Shown: piece by piece, positions 19,626 through 28,991 of the stretch
How positions within the stretch are numbered: the first letter of the stretch is position 1
How the letters are laid out: the number at the start of each line of letters is the position of its first letter
Assembly (NCBI RefSeq): GCF_032051675.1
Contig: NZ_CP116968.1
Location: 4,395,001 to 4,459,000 of the forward strand
DNA length: 64,000 nt
Origin: Candidatus Nitrospira neomarina
GTDB taxonomy: Bacteria > Nitrospirota > Nitrospiria > Nitrospirales > UBA8639
Direction: 5' to 3'
The notes under the pieces: generated by a model
The model's database searches: none
Told to the model about the DNA's origin: nothing
What the model saw: the letters and a program-made list of their open reading frames with translations, nothing else
Translations under genes and position numbers: made by a program

Positions 19626-19988
19626 ATGAGCGAGCCAAACCCAGCTCAAGACTTTTTTTGTGCATCTGAGACCGAGCGAACCTTAAAGGATCTTCGGATT
19701 AAACGTAAAGGTCAGCCTGTGTATGTGATGGGTCATGAAGATCGGTATAAGGGCAAGGAAGGAGTATTTGAATTTTTTAATGTTCGCCTTGCAGTGGTCA
19801 AGTTTCCCGATGAAAAATCCCTAGGATTCGATCCCATTGATTTATTGTTGCCGTGCGAGATCAACGAGGAAGGCGTGCCTTTTTTTGAAATTCGCTATTG
19901 CGAAACGTGCGATCAAGTTTTTCCTCTCACCGCATCTGAATTTTATGCCCCTGTGGAGCGGAAAGAATGTCCCGAGTGTGCACCATAA
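19626..19988 (+). CDS. conserved small protein with paired CxxC (zinc-ribbon-like)
   Basis: A 120-residue protein I do not recognise. Residues 1-80 are mixed alpha/beta with a basic segment (LKDLRIKRKGQPVYVMGHED). The C-terminus carries two CxxC pairs about 27 residues apart, RYCETCDQVF and KECPECAP, at positions suited to four-cysteine zinc binding. There is no signal peptide. The coding quality is good: an ATG after a purine-rich site and stable codon use. It diverges from the ArsC-like gene by 136 bases, so a shared control region is possible. A role in nucleic-acid or metal binding would be a guess from the zinc-ribbon pattern alone. Confidence 0.65.
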   Translation: MSEPNPAQDFFCASETERTLKDLRIKRKGQPVYVMGHEDRYKGKEGVFEFFNVRLAVVKFPDEKSLGFDPIDLLLPCEINEEGVPFFEIRYCETCDQVFPLTASEFYAPVERKECPECAP

Positions 19989-20209
19989 GTTTCTATTGAA
20001 ATTAGAGGCTTCCCTGCAGATTGGTTGACTAACCGTTTTCCGTTTTTTTTCCTTTGTTTTATCCAATCGTCTATTTTTGTTTGATTAAGTACGGGCAGAC
20101 TGTCCTGATGAATACATGAAATGAAATTTCAGATTAGCCAGGCTAAAAAGCTAATGGGATAGTCAATAAAATTAGTCGTGTTGGTTGTAGAGAATGTTGA
20201 AGGCCGGAT

Positions 20210-21064
20210 TCACCCATCCCCCCACTTTAATTTTGTACGTAATACCTCAAAGTAGCTTCGCTCTGGAAAACGAATAAGATGCGTGCGGTGGTCTGAGGCT
20301 CGCACTTGCACAAGATCACCAGTTAACATTTCCACTCCCACTTGACCATCTATGGTCGCCATGGCTGGTTCCTGACTTCTCAGTTCAATGGTAATCGGCA
20401 CATCACCAGGGGCGAGGAAGGGACGGTGGGAAAAGGTGTGCGGGCAAATTGGATTGATCAGCAATACTTCCAGCCGTGGATCTAAAATTGGACCTTTTGC
20501 CGAAAGGGAATAAGCGGTCGATCCCGTCGGGGTAGCGATGATCAGTCCATCACCACGCAAGTTTGTCATAAATGCGTGGTTTACCCATATTTTAGTGGCG
20601 ATCATTCTCGCTAAATGGCCTTTACTTATTACCACGTCGTTTAAGGCTGAGTAGGTGCAGAGAATTTGGTCACCGCGTTGTAGCTGGACTTTTAGCATCA
20701 AGCGTTTATCCAGTTGCCATTCCCCTGCGAATACTTTTTCTAAGGCGGTGGGGAGATCGTCGAAATTAATTTCAGTGAGGAAACCCAGACCTCCCATATT
20801 GACTCCCAGGATGGGAATCCCTCGTTGTTCAACAAGCCGTGCTCCGCTTAACATCGTGCCATCGCCACCCAATACAATAAGGAGGTCGGCTTTCCGGGCA
20901 ATCTGAATACGTGTGGGACTATCCGAAGTAGGAAATCCTTGAGTAGAATCAATAATGACGGTTTTGTGATGTGCCACCAACCAATCACGGAGATAGGAAA
21001 TCTCCTTCAGAATGTTAGGGGCGTTAGGTTTGGTAATGATCCCAATGGTCTGAAAGGTAGACAT
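20210..21064 (-). CDS. nadK: NAD kinase
   Basis: Taking the ATG at 21064 gives a 284-residue protein that starts MSTFQTIGIITKPN, the usual NadK N-terminus; a TTG at 21130 would add 22 unsupported residues. The GGDGT motif is in LLIVLGGDGTMLSGARLV, followed by GVNMGGLGFLTEI, and the substrate loop shows LRGDGLIIATPTGSTAYSLS. NadK phosphorylates NAD to NADP with ATP or polyphosphate in the cytoplasm. The gene is divergent from clpC; the 326 bases between hold a direct repeat at 21323-21344. Confidence 0.95.
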   Translation of the reverse strand: MSTFQTIGIITKPNAPNILKEISYLRDWLVAHHKTVIIDSTQGFPTSDSPTRIQIARKADLLIVLGGDGTMLSGARLVEQRGIPILGVNMGGLGFLTEINFDDLPTALEKVFAGEWQLDKRLMLKVQLQRGDQILCTYSALNDVVISKGHLARMIATKIWVNHAFMTNLRGDGLIIATPTGSTAYSLSAKGPILDPRLEVLLINPICPHTFSHRPFLAPGDVPITIELRSQEPAMATIDGQVGVEMLTGDLVQVRASDHRTHLIRFPERSYFEVLRTKLKWGDG

Positions 21065-21322
21065 GAGCTTAGATAGGGCGTGGTGTTGCCAGGCGTCAGG
21101 ATGGTAGTGTCTTCGTGGATCTGATAGCAAGAGAGGAGTTTTTTGATAATTGGGTCGGCCATTTCATCCATGTGTGACAGGAGGCTTTTCTTAGCATGTT
21201 TTGATTGGTAGACTAATTCATTATTCCTATGGCTGGGGTCTCTCATCTCTAGCTTCTGACTTGACAGTTTTGAGGGATCACGGATAGACTGAAATTGTGA
21301 ATTTTTATCGAATTTCTTTGTG

Positions 21323-21344
21323 GATAATAGACGATAATAGACGA
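21323..21344. repeat. tandem decamer in the nadK-clpC control region
   Basis: GATAATAGAC occurs twice in direct succession (21323-21332, 21333-21342), followed by GA. It lies about 50 bases upstream of the clpC start. It does not match the CtsR or HrcA operators known from Firmicutes. It could bind a regulator or be chance. Confidence 0.3.
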
Positions 21345-21390
21345 ATGTGTGAGCGAAAAGTTTCGCGAATAATCGGCTAGAGGAGGTCCA

Positions 21391-23820
21391 ATGTTCGAAC
21401 GATTCACGGATCGTGGTAGAAAAATCATCATCCTTGCCAGAGAAGAAGCGGAACGGCACCAAAACGATTATCTGGGTACCGAGCATTTGGTTCTCGCAAT
21501 TCTTCGAGAGTCAGACGGCATAGCCTTGATGATCATCAAAAAAATGGGCCTCTCGCCCGAACAAATCCGCCTCGAAATAGAACGGAATTTGCCTGGAGGT
21601 GGGACAACGGTCACCTTCGGTGAAATCCCATTCAGTCCCAGAGTCAAAAAAGTTATTGAGTATGGTGTTGAAGAGGCCAGACTGCTGGGTCATAACCATA
21701 TTGGAAGTGAACATCTACTCCTTGGCCTCCTCCGTGAGGAAGAAGGCATAGGCGGGAAAGTCCTTCGTAGTTTAGGGGCCAATCTTTTAACGGCCCGTCA
21801 ATTGACCGTTACATTTCTTCGAAAATCAGGAACAAGAGAGCGAGATAAAAAAAGTAGCACACCTGCGTTGGATGAATTTGGTAGGGATTTGACGCAATTG
21901 GCTCAGGAGGGAACGCTGGACCCTGTTATTGGACGATCAGATGAGATTCAAAGGGTTCTTCAAATTCTCAGCCGACGAACGAAAAATAACCCGGCGTTAA
22001 TCGGTGAGTCCGGAGTGGGGAAAACAGCAATTGTGGAAGGTCTGGCTCAGCGGATCATTGGCCTGGATGTTCCAGACAATTTATTGAATCGTAGGGTCAT
22101 TGCCTTGGATCTTGGCTCCTTGGTGGCAGGTACCAAATATCGGGGCCAATTTGAGGAACGTCTCAAAGTGGTGATGAAAGAAATTTCCCAAGCCGGGAAT
22201 ATCATTCTCTTTATTGATGAACTTCACACGCTAGTCGGTGCAGGTGCTGCTGAAGGGTCCATTGATGCTGCGAATATGTTAAAGCCGGCTTTGTCTCGTG
22301 GGGAAATTCAATGCATTGGTGCAACGACCCTGGATGAATATCGAAAACATATTGAAAAAGATGGGGCACTTAAGCGGCGGTTTCAGCCCATTTATGTTCA
22401 GCCTCCTTCAGTAGAAGAGACTGTACAAATCATTCAGGGGCTTCGTGATCGATACGAAGAACATCATGGAGTTGAAATTACGGATGAGGCGGTTGAAGAG
22501 GCGGTGAAGCTGAGTGAACGGTATATCACCGACAGATTTTTGCCTGATAAGGCTATTGATCTAATTGATGAAACCGGTTCGCGAGCAAAGTTACTAACGT
22601 ATGCCCTCCCTCCTGAGTTGAAGTCCCTGGAACAGGAACTCAAACGAGTCGCTCGGGAAAAAGAAGTGGCAATCGGGCTCCAGAATTTTGAAGAAGCCGT
22701 GAAATTTCGAGAAGAGGAAGAACGATTCCGAAAATTATTAGATGATTCCAAGCGTGATTGGAAGAAAAAGCAAGAAAAAAACAAACCGGTTATCTCCGGT
22801 GAGGATGTCGCCTACGTCATTTCAAAAATGACAGGTATTCCCCTGTTTAAACTTGAAGAAGAAGAATCTGAAAAACTGCTGCATATGGAGGATTATCTTC
22901 ACAAGCGTATTATCGGACAGGAAGAAGCTATTTCTGCGGTCTGTCGGTCCATTCGTCGGTCGCGTGCTGGTTTGAAAGATGCTAAAAAACCCATTGGGTC
23001 ATTTATTTTCCTTGGACCGACTGGGGTTGGTAAGACGGAGTTGGCTCGTGCATTAGCAGAATTCTTGTTCAATACTGACGATGCGTTAATCCGAGTAGAC
23101 ATGTCAGAGTACCAGGAGAAATTTACCAGTTCACGGCTGTTTGGAGCCCCTCCTGGCTATGTGGGGTATGAGGAAGGTGGGCAATTGACGGAGAAAGTTA
23201 GGCGTCGTCCTTATTCAGTAGTATTATTTGATGAAATTGAAAAGGCCCATCCGGATATTTTTAATGTGTTGTTGCAGGTACTTGATGATGGAGTATTGAC
23301 GGATAGTTTGGGTCGGAAGGTGGACTTTAAAAATACCATTTTGGTGATGACCTCAAATTTGGGGACTCGATTCATTCAGAAGGGTGTATCCCTTGGGTTC
23401 CAGCGTGATGTAGAGGCTGAGCATTCTTCACGTATGCGAGGTGAAGTCCTTGCCGAGTTAAAGCGTCATTTCAGTCCTGAATTCTTAAATCGTATCGATG
23501 AATTAGTTGTCTTCCACCAACTCACGAAAGAACACTTGGTGAGTATCGTTGATATTCTTATTGGAGAACTTAATGGTCGTCTTGTGGAAAGAGGAGTATA
23601 TTTAGATGTAACGGACGAGGTGAAGCAGTGGTTGATTGACGAAGGGTTTGAACAACAATACGGTGCCCGTCCCCTTCGCCGAACTATTCAACGACGACTG
23701 GGAGATCCTCTTTCTGAAGAACTGATTAAGGGGCGGTTCAAGGATGCCAAAAAGATTAAGGTTGTCCTGACCGATCAGACTCCTAATTTCATTGAAGAAG
23801 AGGTGTTAGCGAGTGTTTGA
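21391..23820 (+). CDS. clpC: ClpC-type AAA+ unfoldase subunit
   Basis: An 809-residue Hsp100 protein. Residues 1-140 are the paired Clp N repeats (MFERFTDRGRKIIILAREEA, then a second VEEARLLGHNHIGSEHLL). AAA1 has Walker A GESGVGKT near residue 206. A UVR-type coiled segment, NFEEAVKFREEEERFRKLL, near residues 432-450 separates the two ATPase domains and marks ClpC rather than ClpA or ClpB. AAA2 has Walker A GPTGVGKT near residue 543. ClpC feeds unfolded proteins to ClpP. The start has an excellent GAGGAGG site five bases upstream. A strong terminator follows the stop. The protein is complete. Confidence 0.97.
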   Translation: MFERFTDRGRKIIILAREEAERHQNDYLGTEHLVLAILRESDGIALMIIKKMGLSPEQIRLEIERNLPGGGTTVTFGEIPFSPRVKKVIEYGVEEARLLGHNHIGSEHLLLGLLREEEGIGGKVLRSLGANLLTARQLTVTFLRKSGTRERDKKSSTPALDEFGRDLTQLAQEGTLDPVIGRSDEIQRVLQILSRRTKNNPALIGESGVGKTAIVEGLAQRIIGLDVPDNLLNRRVIALDLGSLVAGTKYRGQFEERLKVVMKEISQAGNIILFIDELHTLVGAGAAEGSIDAANMLKPALSRGEIQCIGATTLDEYRKHIEKDGALKRRFQPIYVQPPSVEETVQIIQGLRDRYEEHHGVEITDEAVEEAVKLSERYITDRFLPDKAIDLIDETGSRAKLLTYALPPELKSLEQELKRVAREKEVAIGLQNFEEAVKFREEEERFRKLLDDSKRDWKKKQEKNKPVISGEDVAYVISKMTGIPLFKLEEEESEKLLHMEDYLHKRIIGQEEAISAVCRSIRRSRAGLKDAKKPIGSFIFLGPTGVGKTELARALAEFLFNTDDALIRVDMSEYQEKFTSSRLFGAPPGYVGYEEGGQLTEKVRRRPYSVVLFDEIEKAHPDIFNVLLQVLDDGVLTDSLGRKVDFKNTILVMTSNLGTRFIQKGVSLGFQRDVEAEHSSRMRGEVLAELKRHFSPEFLNRIDELVVFHQLTKEHLVSIVDILIGELNGRLVERGVYLDVTDEVKQWLIDEGFEQQYGARPLRRTIQRRLGDPLSEELIKGRFKDAKKIKVVLTDQTPNFIEEEVLASV

Positions 23821-23850
23821 TTGGATATAGGGATGGTCAAATCCTAGATG

Positions 23851-23890
23851 AAACCCTCAGGACCGCCCGTCCTGGGGGTTTTGTTGTTTT
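23851..23890 (+). terminator. intrinsic terminator of clpC
   Basis: AACCCTCAGGAC and GTCCTGGGGGTT pair around a CGCCC loop, with one G-U type mismatch region, and are followed by TTTTGTTGTTTTTT. GC-rich stem plus T tract 30 bases after the clpC stop is a textbook Rho-independent terminator. Confidence 0.85.
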
Positions 23891-23927
23891 TTGCCAAATG
23901 AATTTTGGTGCTGAAAAGGACTCTTAA

Positions 23928-24968
23928 GTGATTTTAGGAATTGAAACTTCATGTGATGAAACGGCCGTGGCTGTGTTGGATGGCGAAGGTCACATCCTTT
24001 CAAATATTTTGGATTCTCAGGTTGAGGTGCATGCCCGTTACGGCGGAGTTGTCCCGGAATTGGCTTCGCGTCGTCATATGGAGTGTCTGGAACTTCTGAC
24101 ACGGGAAGCCTTGGGTCTGGCTAATGTTTCTCTTTCCCAATTAACGGGAATAGCGGTCACCAATCGTCCAGGATTGGTAGGGGCCTTACTCGTTGGAGTA
24201 AATTTTGCCAAAGCTCTGGCGTTTGCCACCAAAATTCCCTTGGTGACAGTGAATCATTTGGAGGGGCATTTGGCGTCCGCATGGTTATCGAATCCAAATT
24301 TCCCAACTCCGGCCATGGTCTTGATTGCATCCGGTGGGCACACGCATTTGGCATTGGTTCCTCATCGTGGAGAATATCAATTCATTGGATGGACGATGGA
24401 TGATGCAGCGGGAGAAGCGTTCGATAAAGGCGCCAAAATGCTAGGGCTTCCTTATCCGGGTGGTCCGGCAATAGACCGGCTTGCCCAACAGGGGAATGCA
24501 CAATATGTATCATTCCCCAGACCAACTCTTCAAAGCCACAACTTCAATTTCAGTTTCAGTGGGCTGAAAACTGCACTTCGATATTTTGTTCGGGATGAAC
24601 AACAAAAGGGGAACTCTCCATTGCCCGTTGCTGATATCGCGGCCAGTTACCAGGAAGCGATTGTGGATGTGTTGGTGGAGAAACTTTGTCGCGCTGCCCG
24701 TCAATATGATGTGAAAGCGATCTCTGTTGTGGGAGGAGTGGCTGCAAACTCCCGTCTTCGCCTGAGGCTCGAGGAGCGAGCTCGCACCTTGGGGCTGCAT
24801 GTGACTCTACCTCCACGCGCGCTCTGCACAGACAATGGTGCCATGATTGCAGCTGCGGGGTTGGAAAAACTCAAGCGCAAGGAGAGGGCCACATGGGATG
24901 TGGATGCGATTTCTACGTTGCAATGTAAATACGATGAGTCTGCCATGGCTGGACTTCCTTCTCAATGA
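23928..24968 (+). CDS. tsaD: tRNA N6-threonylcarbamoyladenosine transferase
   Basis: A 346-residue ASKHA-fold protein of full length. It begins ILGIETSCDETAVAVL, the family signature. The metal-binding HLEGHLAS is near residue 108, LIASGGHTHLALV near 130, and the phosphate loop GGVAANSRLR near residue 266. With TsaB, TsaE and TsaC it makes t6A at A37 of tRNAs that read ANN codons. The start is a GTG at 23928 preceded by AAAGGA. The gene follows the clpC terminator, so it likely has its own promoter, and hflX starts 30 bases after it. Confidence 0.96.
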   Translation: MILGIETSCDETAVAVLDGEGHILSNILDSQVEVHARYGGVVPELASRRHMECLELLTREALGLANVSLSQLTGIAVTNRPGLVGALLVGVNFAKALAFATKIPLVTVNHLEGHLASAWLSNPNFPTPAMVLIASGGHTHLALVPHRGEYQFIGWTMDDAAGEAFDKGAKMLGLPYPGGPAIDRLAQQGNAQYVSFPRPTLQSHNFNFSFSGLKTALRYFVRDEQQKGNSPLPVADIAASYQEAIVDVLVEKLCRAARQYDVKAISVVGGVAANSRLRLRLEERARTLGLHVTLPPRALCTDNGAMIAAAGLEKLKRKERATWDVDAISTLQCKYDESAMAGLPSQ

Positions 24969-24998
24969 CTCAGATGATATCGCTAAAGGAGAAGAATC

Positions 24999-26702
24999 AT
25001 TCCTGTTGTTCTCGGTAATCTTCATGGGTTAAAGGCTAATCACATTAGCCGAATGGAGCGTCTCTATCGTCGACGGATCCCTCCAGAAAAAGTCGTAACC
25101 TCGGAGGTGGCTCGGGAATGTGCCGAACTCACCTATGAGACGAGACGGCAAATCGGGCTTTTGGTCAATCGACAAGGCCAAATTGAATCGGTTTTAATCG
25201 GTGACCATCACGAATTGGTTATTCCCCATCTTTCGCGGACCCGGTCAGGCCTTCGGTTATTGCGAGGGGTTCGTTTGGTCCATACCCACCTCAATAATCA
25301 ACCTCTGACCCAGGATGATCTGACCGATCTGGCTCTTCTTCGATTGGATTTAATTATGGCGCTGGGTGTGGGAAAAGATGGGACCCTTCGGGATGTTTAT
25401 GTGGCGCACATTCTTTCGAACCCCATCAAGGGACGAACCACGGTGGAGTTACCGCCTTGTGCCTTTCACGCGTTTCAGTTGGATTGTCAGCAATTTATTC
25501 AATCATTGGAGCAAGAAATTGTTCGCTCGAATCCAGGGTTACGAGAAGGTGTTCGGGAGGGCAGGGCGCTCCTGGTTAGTGTCAGCACAGGGAATGCCGC
25601 TTCGGAAGAAGGTCGTCTCCAGGAATTACAAGAATTGGTACGTGCCCAGAACGTGGAAGTTTTAGGGTGTATCACTCAACGGTTGGGAGCGATCCATCCA
25701 AAGTTTGTCGTGGGTTCGGGAAAGATGAAAGAGTTGGCGATTCGAGCGCTCCAATCCGGTGCCGATACCTTGATTTTTGACCAAGATTTAACCCCGGCTC
25801 AGGTACGGGGAATTTCGGAAATCACGGATCTGCGGGTCTTGGACCGATCACAAGTGATTCTCGATATTTTTGCACAGCGGGCCCATTCCTCCATTGGAAA
25901 AATTCAAGTTGAACTCGCTCAGCTGCGGTATCTGCTACCACGACTTGCCCAATCCAGTACGGCTCTTTCCCGGTTAGCGGGGGGAATTGGCACGCGAGGG
26001 CCTGGAGAAACCAAGTTGGAAACGGATCGACGTCGAGCCCGCGAGCGCATTCAACGATTGGAGCGCGACTTGGAGTCAATGGCACATGGTCGTCAGGAAC
26101 AACGAAAAATGCGCATGAAGCGAGGACTTCCGATCATTTCCATTATTGGCTATACCAATGTGGGGAAATCGACTTTGTTAAATGCGTTGACAAAGAGCCA
26201 AGTCTCTGTAAAGGATCGTGTATTTGAGACACTTGATACGGTCAATCGCCGCTGGTATTTACCTGGACTAGGCGACGTCATTCTGACTGATACCGTAGGA
26301 TTCATCCGGGATCTGCCAAAAGACCTCATGGCGGCATTTCAGACCACCTTGCTGGAATTACAAGAGGCCGATGTGTTGCTCCACGTGATAGATGCCCATG
26401 TTCTCGATCCTGGGCAGCACATTATTGCGGTAGACAATATATTGAAGGAATTGGGGCTTGAAAACATTCCATGCCTGCGTTTTTTTAATAAAGCCGATCT
26501 GATGGCGGAAGAGGATGTGCAACTCCTCTGTCAGCGATATGGAGGAATGGGGGGATCGGCGTTACAAGAGGCGTCCCTTCTTATGATTCAGGAGGAACTC
26601 ACTTCCCTGCTTCGTGGCCTTCAGGCAGAAGATGGCAGGACGGGGAAGTGTCAGGAGATGCCCCTCTATACCCTTCCGGCTCCAGCCGAGACCTTTCCCT
26701 GA
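24999..26702 (+). CDS. hflX: ribosome-associated GTPase HflX (apparent AUU start)
   Basis: The HflX GTPase. The G domain has G1 GYTNVGKSTLLNAL, G3 DTVGFIRDLP and G4 FNKADL; before it lie the HflX domain with QRLGAIHPKFVVGSGKMKEL and the glycine-rich loop RLAGGIGTRGPGETKLETDR. HflX splits stalled ribosomes. The first in-frame ATG (25053) gives 549 residues, but the reading frame continues upstream with PVVLGNLHGLKANHISRMER, which matches the 'GN..GLK..' start of long HflX proteins. No ATG, GTG or TTG lies between there and the stop codon at 24984. An ideal AAAGGAG at 24985-24991 sits seven bases before an ATT at 24999. I therefore place the start at this ATT (567 residues). Confidence 0.85.
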   Translation: MPVVLGNLHGLKANHISRMERLYRRRIPPEKVVTSEVARECAELTYETRRQIGLLVNRQGQIESVLIGDHHELVIPHLSRTRSGLRLLRGVRLVHTHLNNQPLTQDDLTDLALLRLDLIMALGVGKDGTLRDVYVAHILSNPIKGRTTVELPPCAFHAFQLDCQQFIQSLEQEIVRSNPGLREGVREGRALLVSVSTGNAASEEGRLQELQELVRAQNVEVLGCITQRLGAIHPKFVVGSGKMKELAIRALQSGADTLIFDQDLTPAQVRGISEITDLRVLDRSQVILDIFAQRAHSSIGKIQVELAQLRYLLPRLAQSSTALSRLAGGIGTRGPGETKLETDRRRARERIQRLERDLESMAHGRQEQRKMRMKRGLPIISIIGYTNVGKSTLLNALTKSQVSVKDRVFETLDTVNRRWYLPGLGDVILTDTVGFIRDLPKDLMAAFQTTLLELQEADVLLHVIDAHVLDPGQHIIAVDNILKELGLENIPCLRFFNKADLMAEEDVQLLCQRYGGMGGSALQEASLLMIQEELTSLLRGLQAEDGRTGKCQEMPLYTLPAPAETFP

Positions 26703-26719
26703 GGGGTCTTGCGTCACCG

Positions 26720-27403
26720 ATGAGTCGTCTCAGAACAGCAAGATCTCCGATAGAATCGCCTGTAGAAGCGAAGAAGCGGGTACGTCGGATCCTTGCCGCC
26801 TTGGATCAATCCGTTCCTGACGTGAGAGTAGAGTTAGATTCCTCCAACCGACTTGAGTTGTTAGTGGCCACAATTCTTTCGGCCCAATGCACAGACCAGA
26901 GAGTCAACCAGGTGACCCCAATCCTGTTTGCCCGCTTTCGCACGGCACAGGATTATGCCAGTGCGGATCCAGCCGAATTGGAAGCGCTCATTCGGACAAC
27001 GGGATTTTATAAAAATAAAGCGCGTCATCTCATTGGGTGTGGCCAAACTCTGGTGCAGCGTTTTCACGGAATGGTGCCTGGAACGATGAAGGACTTAACA
27101 TCCCTGCCCGGCGTTGGACGAAAAACAGCCAATGTTATTTTGGGGAGTTCTGTGGGAGAGCCTGCCATTGTGGTAGATACTCATGTAAAGCGGGTGGCCA
27201 ATCGCCTCGGATTGACGAGAAGCCAGGACCCGGCCAAAATTGAAGAGGATCTTCAACGCCTCTTACCCAAATCCAAATGGACGAACGGGGCTCAACGCCT
27301 CCTGCTTCATGGGCGATATGTGTGTTTGGCCAGAACGCCAAAGTGTGCTCATTGTGTGCTTGATTCAGACTGTGGATGGGAAGGAAAACGAAAGCCAACA
27401 TGA
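26720..27403 (+). CDS. nth: endonuclease III
   Basis: A 227-residue base-excision-repair enzyme when started at the ATG at 26720 (MSRLRTARSP). The helix-hairpin-helix LPGVGRKTANVILG carries the catalytic lysine, and the catalytic aspartate is in VVDTHVKRVANRLG. The C-terminal 4Fe-4S cluster motif is complete with spacing Cys-X6-Cys-X2-Cys-X5-Cys (CLARTPKCAHCVLDSDC). It removes oxidised pyrimidines and cleaves the abasic site. It starts 18 bases after hflX and its stop overlaps the yicC ATG (ATGA). Confidence 0.95.
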   Translation: MSRLRTARSPIESPVEAKKRVRRILAALDQSVPDVRVELDSSNRLELLVATILSAQCTDQRVNQVTPILFARFRTAQDYASADPAELEALIRTTGFYKNKARHLIGCGQTLVQRFHGMVPGTMKDLTSLPGVGRKTANVILGSSVGEPAIVVDTHVKRVANRLGLTRSQDPAKIEEDLQRLLPKSKWTNGAQRLLLHGRYVCLARTPKCAHCVLDSDCGWEGKRKPT

Positions 27404-28278
27404 AAAGTATGACCGGTTTTGGAAAACGAGAATCCCTATATCAGGGAACCATGGTGGGGGTAGAAGTGCGATCTGTGAATCATCGGTTTTGCGAGCTGAT
27501 GGTGCGTCTGCCCAAGTCTCTGTCTCATATGGAGTTGGAACTGAAAGAGCAAGTCAAGCGTACCTGCGAACGTGGTCGCATTGAATTGACCGTGACTATG
27601 AATGGTGGAGGGTCTGGAGCTACGAAGATTGTCCGGTTAGATCGCGCCATGGCGAAGCGGTATATTCAAGGGTTGCGGGAATTGCAACGGGAATTCAAGC
27701 TGAGTGGAACGGTGGATGTGAATGTGGTGGCAGGGTTTCGGGATCTATTTTCCACCAGTGAGGAGCCCCTGGTGATCAAGGATGTCCCGAAGGTCGTTGA
27801 GGGGTTAGTCCAGCGTGCCTTGACCGATTTAGAGAAAATGCGCAAGCAAGAAGGTTCCGCCTTACAAAAAGATCTTTTGCAGCGTGTTCAGGCTGTCGAG
27901 GACCGGCTTCATGTGGTTCAGCAACGTATTCCTATGGCACTGCAGGTGTCCGCGGATCGTTTGAAAGCTCGTGTCGCCAAGTTATTAGAGGGGGAGCGGG
28001 TAAACGATGATCGAATTGCTCAAGAAATAGCCATGTTGGCGGAACGATCAGATGTGACGGAAGAATTAACACGGTTGCAAAGCCATGTGACACAATTTCG
28101 TTCCACACTCAAATCCAAAGGCCCGGTGGGCAAGCGGCTTGATTTTCTTCTCCAAGAAATGGGAAGGGAAGTCAATACCATTGGATCAAAGGCGAGCGAC
28201 TCCGAGATCTCCGGGCAGGTTGTGGAGTTAAAGAGTGAATTAGAAAAAATCCGTGAACAGGTCCAAAATATTGAATGA
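27400..28278 (+). CDS. yicC: YicC-family endoribonuclease
   Basis: A 292-residue YicC protein starting MKSMTGFGKRE, the family's invariant N-terminus. The ATG overlaps the nth stop codon. The N-terminal half has VEVRSVNHRFCELMVRLPK; the C-terminal DUF1732 region ends KRLDFLLQEMGREVNTIGSK, the most conserved motif of the family. YicC proteins have been shown to be endoribonucleases that act on certain small RNAs in enteric bacteria. Here the gene is directly before gmk and rpoZ, an order conserved in many phyla, with an ATGA overlap into gmk. Confidence 0.92.
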   Translation: MKSMTGFGKRESLYQGTMVGVEVRSVNHRFCELMVRLPKSLSHMELELKEQVKRTCERGRIELTVTMNGGGSGATKIVRLDRAMAKRYIQGLRELQREFKLSGTVDVNVVAGFRDLFSTSEEPLVIKDVPKVVEGLVQRALTDLEKMRKQEGSALQKDLLQRVQAVEDRLHVVQQRIPMALQVSADRLKARVAKLLEGERVNDDRIAQEIAMLAERSDVTEELTRLQSHVTQFRSTLKSKGPVGKRLDFLLQEMGREVNTIGSKASDSEISGQVVELKSELEKIREQVQNIE

Positions 28279-28913
28279 TCAATCTATGTCATAACGTCGG
28301 AGGAGCGGTGGGAGTCACGGGAAAAAAATTGTTATTTGTCGTATCAGGTCCTTCTGGAGTGGGGAAGTCAACGCTCTGCCGGCATATTTTGAAGACGATT
28401 CCCGACATTCGCCTTTCGGTTTCGTACACCACGCGGAAGCCACGGTCAGGCGAGACGGATGGCAAGGAGTACAAGTTTATTTCAGAAACGGAGTTTCACA
28501 CAAAAATTTCCGAGCACGCGTTTGCTGAATATGCTGAAGTCTATGGACGATTATACGGAACACCATGGAAGGAGTTGGAGCAGGAGTCTGGATCGAACAC
28601 GGATATCTTGTTGGATATCGATGTCCAGGGTGCGCGGCAGGTTATGAAAACGCTTCAAAAAGCCGTGACCGTGTTTATCCTGCCTCCCTCATTAGAGGTG
28701 CTTCGGACCCGTCTGGTCGAACGAGCGACGGATACAACGGACGAGCAGGAGCGGCGGTTTCAGAAATCCCAGGATGAGATGCGGAGCTATTCGGAATACC
28801 AATATACGATTCGTAATGAAACCTTGGAACAGGCCATCGAGGAACTCCAATCCGTCATTATGGCTGAACGTGTCCGAACCACCCATATCGATGCCGCGCA
28901 TGTGTTCCGGTAA
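28275..28913 (+). CDS. gmk: guanylate kinase
   Basis: A 212-residue P-loop kinase that phosphorylates GMP to GDP. The Walker A is SGPSGVGKSTLCRH and the GMP-binding region is SVSYTTRKPRSGETDGKEYKF, with the lid and LDIDVQGARQV further on. The ATG at 28275 overlaps the yicC stop. A GTG at 28308, which follows GGAGGAG closely, would give the more typical short N-terminus (MGVTGKKLLFVVSG), so the true start may be either. It lies in the yicC-gmk-rpoZ-coaBC group. Confidence 0.95.
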   Translation: MINLCHNVGGAVGVTGKKLLFVVSGPSGVGKSTLCRHILKTIPDIRLSVSYTTRKPRSGETDGKEYKFISETEFHTKISEHAFAEYAEVYGRLYGTPWKELEQESGSNTDILLDIDVQGARQVMKTLQKAVTVFILPPSLEVLRTRLVERATDTTDEQERRFQKSQDEMRSYSEYQYTIRNETLEQAIEELQSVIMAERVRTTHIDAAHVFR

Positions 28914-28991
28914 TTGCTGCATTGATGGGATGGATTTGTGTAGAATTCACCAGGTACGTGTGTTTTTCACAGAAAGGAAAGAGGATATTCA

